A stretch of DNA of 64,000 nt from Anagrus nilaparvatae (taxonomy: Eukaryota; Arthropoda; Insecta; Hymenoptera; Mymaridae), in NCBI GenBank assembly GCA_022575985.1, contig JAKSXM010000014.1, forward strand, positions 3,038,001 to 3,102,000, written 5' to 3'. The notes beneath the pieces are model-generated. The model was not told the origin of the DNA. It worked only from the letters and a program-made list of their open reading frames with translations, and made no database searches. Position 1 is the first letter of the stretch. Every line of letters starts with the position of its first letter. Positions 60,201 to 64,000 of this stretch are shown in pieces. Position numbers and translations under genes: made by a program.

Positions 60201-61240
60201 TATATTTAATTCATTTAACAATTATGCCCAGTACAGGTCAATGAAATCAAAATAATAATATATATTAGAAAATATGGGCGATTAATAGAAATAACTAATA
60301 ATTCAATATTGAACAGACCGTAGACCCGCAACCGGTCATTCCATTCATTTCATATATAGGGAACGAATGGCTATAGTGTCTCGCAAGTGATAAAATAGGC
60401 ATTCGTTCACTATATAAGAAAAATTAAAGACGTAATACACCAGCGTCTGTGGCACACACCAACACACTCAGCCACACTGAGGAGATCTATGTGTTGGTGC
60501 TGATCGAAACGCTGCAGGTACCTTCTGTACCTACATTAAAAACCGCGTATTTTTGAAAAATAATTTTTAAATGAATTTAAAAATTATATAATATTGCCGC
60601 TTGATATGTCTTAATAAAAAAAGGGATGTTATTTGAAAACATACACATATCAAGATAGGACAATTTATATTTAATTCATTTAACAATTATGCCCAGTACA
60701 GGTCAATGAAATCAAAATAATAATATATATTAGAAAATATGGGCGATTAATAGAAATAACTAATAATTCAATATTGAACAGACCGTAGACCCGCAACCGG
60801 TCATTCCATTCATTTCATATATAGGGAACGAATGGCTATAGTGTCTCGCAAGTGATAAAATAGGCATTCGTTCACTATATAAGAAAAATTAAAGACGTAA
60901 TACACCAGCGTCTGTGGCACACACCAACACACTCAGCCACACTGAGGAGATCTATGTGTTGGTGCTGATCGAAACGCTGCAGGTACCTTCTGTACCTACA
61001 TTAAAAACCGCGTATTTTTGAAAAATAATTTTTAAATGAATTTAAAAATTATATAATATTGCCGCTTGATATGTCTTAATAAAAAAAGGGATGTTATTTG
61101 AAAACATACACATATCAAGATAGGACAATTTATATTTAATTCATTTAACAATTATGCCCAGTACAGGTCAATGAAATCAAAATAATAATATATATTAGAA
61201 AATATGGGCGATTAATAGAAATAACTAATAATTCAATATA
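57264..61240. repeat. Strand-switching array of a 465-bp repeat
   Basis: GATTTCATTGACCTGTACTG recurs at a spacing of 465 bp. Plus-oriented units start near 57264, 57731 and 59270. The third is cut at 59625 in CACTATAGC and the array continues inverted. GCCGCTTGATATGTC then recurs at 59666, 60131, 60596 and 61061, exactly 465 bp apart. Units are nearly identical. Each holds a stem of CACCAACACA with TGTGTTGGTG, and another of GAACGAATG with CATTCGTTC. The second plus unit carries a 1.07-kb insert. The array lies between A/T-runs inside zinc-finger-like sequence. It is non-coding. Confidence 0.95.
58070..59136 (-). mobile_element. LTR-like insert within the 465-bp array
   Basis: A 1067-bp block interrupts one unit between CTATTTTAT and TTTATCAC, leaving a TTTAT-type target duplication with one extra base on the left. 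On the minus strand it starts TGTGACAGGAAGG and ends CCCCGGTCA, which fits the TG...CA ends of a solo LTR. Both ends are short palindromes, so a MITE is an alternative. The 60-codon frame at 58848-59030 has no recognisable domain. Confidence 0.7.
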
Positions 61241-61801
61241 AAAAAAAAAAATTTTTTTTTAACACTAGTGAAAAACCATACAAATGTAAACCTTTCCTCT
61301 TGTTACAAAATTCATACTAAATAAATCTTTTTTGACACTTTAACTGTGAATTAGCATATTTTAGACCCATATTAGTATTATTTAAATAATAATACAATAA
61401 ATAAAGAAATTGTTTAAACAATTATAATAAATATTAATAAAAATTACTCAAAATTGTTTAAACTTTTTCAAAAGGTATGAGTGAGTATTTTTAATAAAAT
61501 AATTATTTATTGATAAATATTTATAAAATATTATTTATTATTTTATTATATAATTTTTGTTAACATAAAATTTTTTTATTATTATTATTTAATATTACCA
61601 ATTGTATATTATAAAAAGGTAATAAATTATTTTCGCGATTTTCTTTAATTTCTCGCCGAATAAAAGTTTTATAATTAAAAATAATTGTAAATCTGTTCGT
61701 GACTGGCAAAATTCGTTCGTCCCAGCGTTTTTACTACTGCGTTTCGAACTCTTATATTTTTTTTACATATAGCTAATAAAAATTTTAAAAATTAATCAAA
61801 T
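61241..61801. other. Zinc-finger linker remnant and AT-rich gag leader
   Basis: At 61262-61300 a single linker-type motif (TSEKPYKC) with CxxxFLL-like sequence follows, the continuation or a repeat of the finger remnant at 57.1 kb. The rest is AT-rich. Just before the gag start, 61690-61760 is less AT-rich and could be leader of the retroelement. Confidence 0.45.
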
Positions 61802-63289
61802 ATGGATGCAAGTGGCCAAAATGGGTCAAATAATGACCTTCGTGAAAATGAAATAATTGGGAATAGAATGAGCCCTAAAACTATGGCTAATATCTCGGCG
61901 TGGATATTTATGCTGGATGACGAAAGGGTAGATACTATCCTAGGAAATTTAAATCTAATTAAGGATCGGTCCCTGTATATGAAAATGGAGCGTTTACGTT
62001 CAAACTTATTGGGACAATATAACCCAGAAGATTTTGAGCAAACAGCTGAACATGTAGATGAATCTGAATGGGAAGCGCGCAGAATCTCAACCATAGAAAA
62101 CTGCCTTCAAGAGACAGTACAAGCAATAACTGATGATATGAATACAAGAAGGAACACCATCTTCGGTACTGTTCCGAAACATAGTACACCAACTGGTTCT
62201 GACGCGAATCTCATTCAGGACAAGATAACAAATCAAATTACTGATACACCGTTCAGTAAATTTGTTAGTCAAGAACGTAACGCCCCATATAATTTTTTAA
62301 ATAGCCTAGGGACTCCATTAACCACTACTACTACCACAACAATTACGTCATTGGCTAGCAATATTATGTAACATATGGATAGGCCTCGCCTACCATCCAG
62401 CACACATCTCCCGCTAAAATCGGTTCAATTTCAGTACACATTTACGTTCGATAGGCCATTTACACCACAATTGCCAAATATTTATCCAAATATTAACCCT
62501 TATAACATTAATTCGCACCCTAGCGATATAAATAATTATAATTATAATGCAAATCAAGCGGCGATGGCTTGGGGAGGGGAAAATCCTGCTTTCAGGAATC
62601 AAGAAGTCTGGCTAACACAGCAACAACCTGCTCAACCTAATATGCAGGCAGATTGGACCACGGGTCCTCAAGATTATTCAAGAGCGGCTCCTTGCTTTGG
62701 AGCAGGCCCAACTTACCCAAACATTAGCCATTTTCAACACCCAGGGTATGTGCAATATTCATGTCTACAGCCTCACACTCTTGCAAACAATCAGTATAGT
62801 TTTAACACAAGTAGGTCAAAGGACTTGGGTGAGATTGTTCGGAGGTGGGGGGTTACATTTTGTGGGGACAAAACGGCAAGCGTGGAAGATTTTTTGGTCG
62901 ATATCGAAAGAAGAGCACGATTAGCTCTCTTAACGCCATCAGAATTATTATTAGCTATTCCAGAAGCATTAAAAGGAGTAGCCAAAACATGGTATACTGC
63001 CTTAGCTTCAACCAGCACGACATGGGGAGAATTTTGTGCTTTAACAAGAAAAAATTTTGGAGCAGGTTCGGATTTTCAGCAAAAATTGGAATTCGAGATC
63101 CTAAGCCGTACTCAAGGTGCTAAGGAGCCTGTGAAAGAATACATATGGAATATGTTAGCTATAGCACAAAAATTCTCTCCCCCAATACCTGAAAATAAAA
63201 AGATGGAGTACCTGTATAGAAATTTTAGGCCCGATATTAAGCGATTTTATTTAAATTTATTAAAAAAAACTTTTCTATATACAAATTAA
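61802..63289 (+). pseudogene. LTR-retroelement Gag with one in-frame stop
   Basis: One frame runs from the ATG at 61802 to 63289, broken only by TAA at 62369-62371. The N-terminal part is hydrophilic with a poly-Thr run just before the stop. The middle is N/Y/P-rich. The C-terminal part (62815-63250) matches the retrotransposon gag domain: RRWGVTFCGDKTASVEDFL, WYTALASTSTTWGEF, YIWNMLAIAQKF. Capsid assembly would be its role. No zinc knuckle follows and no pol is on this strand nearby, so it is a truncated or gag-only copy. The last residues (LLKKTFLYTN) are probably not native. Confidence 0.82.
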
Positions 63290-63550
63290 GTGTAAATGCG
63301 CTGTTTTAATTTACAATTTATTTTTACTTTAGTCATGAGTTTTGTTTTCCCTTAAACGCAATAGCGTTTACTCTCCTGTAAACGCACTCAGGTATTACCT
63401 TTCACTTTAAGATGCGTTTACACTGCCTTAAACGCTAAGGCGTTTACTCTTTTGTAAACGCATTTTAGTGTATTATTTATGCATCTGAGAAGCGTTTACA
63501 CTACTTTAAACGCAAACGCGTTCTACTCCTCTGTAAACGCCTATCAGTAT
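63290..63550. repeat. Cluster of GCGTTTAC / GTAAACGC motifs
   Basis: Three units of about 77 bp (starts near 63340, 63411 and 63488) each hold GCGTTTACAC.NCTTTAAACGC followed by GCGTTTACTCTTTTGTAAACGC. About a dozen GCGTTTA-type half-sites lie in alternating orientation, so each unit can fold into stems. It follows the gag stop directly. Confidence 0.85.
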
Positions 63551-63604
63551 AAAAAAAAATCTTATATATAACTTATGTCCTACGATACTTAAAATTATTT
63601 TTCT

Positions 63605-63800
63605 TTTATTATTGTTCTAGTGGAAATTTAGGTTTGATATATGAGTGCTGTAACCTATTTCCATTTACTACACTAAATTTATTTTTACCAGTTTTTATTT
63701 TTACATTGCCATTTTTATAATTATTTATTACAGCAAATGGCCCTTTATATTGATCCTTTAATTTTCTTATTTTACCACTGTTCCGTTCCGCGCTTTCTTT
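63605..63800 (-). pseudogene. Gypsy integrase C-terminal remnant
   Basis: The minus strand reads KIRKLKDQYKGPFAVINNYK, then GNVKIKTGKNKF, then NGNRLQHSYIK, the C-terminal module of gypsy-type integrases (GPF.V....G.V.I....NR.KHSYI). It sits at the very end of pol in those elements. The rest of the element would lie beyond the right edge of the window. Confidence 0.7.
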
Positions 63801-63857
63801 AGATATCTCTATATATTATAAAGTTATAACCGCCGCCGCCGTTGCCGCCGCTGTCGC

Positions 63858-64000
63858 ATGAGCCCTTTGTGCCAATGGACCTTTTGTGCCAAAATGGACC
63901 TTTTGTGCCAAAATGGACCTTTTGTGCCAATGGACCTTTTGTGCCAATGGACCTTTTATGCCAAAATGGACCTTTTGTGCCAATGGACCTTTTGTGCCAA
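63858..64000. repeat. Minisatellite, 17-20-bp units, running off the window
   Basis: Units TGGACCTTTTGTGCCAA, with or without an extra AAA, repeat at least seven times to the last base. A GCC/GCT trinucleotide-rich patch (63829-63853) precedes it. Confidence 0.92.

Noticed and set aside
57264..61240. Hammerhead-type ribozyme in the 465-bp repeat
   Set aside because: Stem-loops are present, but I see no CTGATGA plus GAAA core in the right arrangement.
57264..61240. 5S rRNA or tRNA-derived repeat
   Set aside because: No A-box/B-box pair or cloverleaf could be made from the unit.
62414..63123. Several minus- and plus-strand frames over the gag
   Set aside because: They overlap the long gag frame, which alone shows a retrotransposon gag signature.
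1..64000. tRNA genes or telomeric TTAGG repeats
   Set aside because: No convincing cloverleaf and no telomeric run were seen by eye. A tRNA scan would be decisive.

Overview
The window looks like a transposon graveyard from an AT-rich insect genome. There are no bacterial operons. Spliced genes with GT-AG introns, the mix of mobile elements and insect-type retroviral envelope genes point to an arthropod. A hymenopteran such as a parasitoid wasp is my best guess, but that is an inference only. Almost every coding region belongs to a mobile element, and most are broken by single in-frame stops with the frame otherwise kept.

Layout. 1-2.3 kb: A-rich DNA, two short tandem arrays and a possible 3' LTR. 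2.8-4.84 kb: a foldback repeat. 4.9-5.64 kb: a diverged relative of a palindromic element found again at 32.7-35.06 kb. 6.39-6.63 kb: a Helitron-like 3' hairpin and a small TA-flanked MITE. 7.5-11.75 kb: a dead CR1/L2-like LINE on the minus strand. 12.445-20.45 kb: a Helitron on the minus strand with a clear 3' terminus and a Rep/helicase pseudogene. A gag-only BEL/Pao-type LTR element (14.45-17.435 kb, 5-bp target duplication) has inserted into it. 22.2-24.47 kb: two foldback elements.

24.99-28.72 kb: a segment bounded by inverted repeats of about 260-280 bp that carries degraded genomic pieces of two unrelated host genes, Nup214 and GCN2, introns included. 29.03-31.6 kb: a foldback repeat split by a solo LTR. 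32.73-35.06 kb: a long palindrome carrying a 5'-truncated LINE tail. 36.2-36.76 kb: a phosphotriesterase-related (PTER) gene fragment. 36.86-38.97 kb: a six-exon MADF-type gene. 39.75-41.62 kb: an R1-like LINE with a 14-bp target duplication, parent family of the tail at 32.8 kb. 41.85-43.5 kb: a PIF/Harbinger transposase on the minus strand, convergent with the MADF gene.

43.9-56.0 kb: a cluster read right to left. It holds a Ty3/gypsy gag-pro-pol, then a chuvirus-like glycoprotein gene, an unrecognised 170-residue frame, a second envelope gene of the baculovirus-F/errantivirus type, and an unrecognised frame ending in a CxxC/CxxC motif. All are broken. 57.1-61.3 kb: a decayed C2H2 zinc-finger sequence split by an array of 465-bp repeats that switches orientation once and carries a nested LTR-like insert. 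61.8-64 kb: a gypsy-type gag with one stop, a cluster of GCGTTTAC/GTAAACGC motifs, the tail of an integrase on the minus strand and a minisatellite running off the end.

The most unusual items are the host-gene-carrying inverted-repeat element, the gypsy element followed by two unrelated envelope genes, and the strand-switching 465-bp array.
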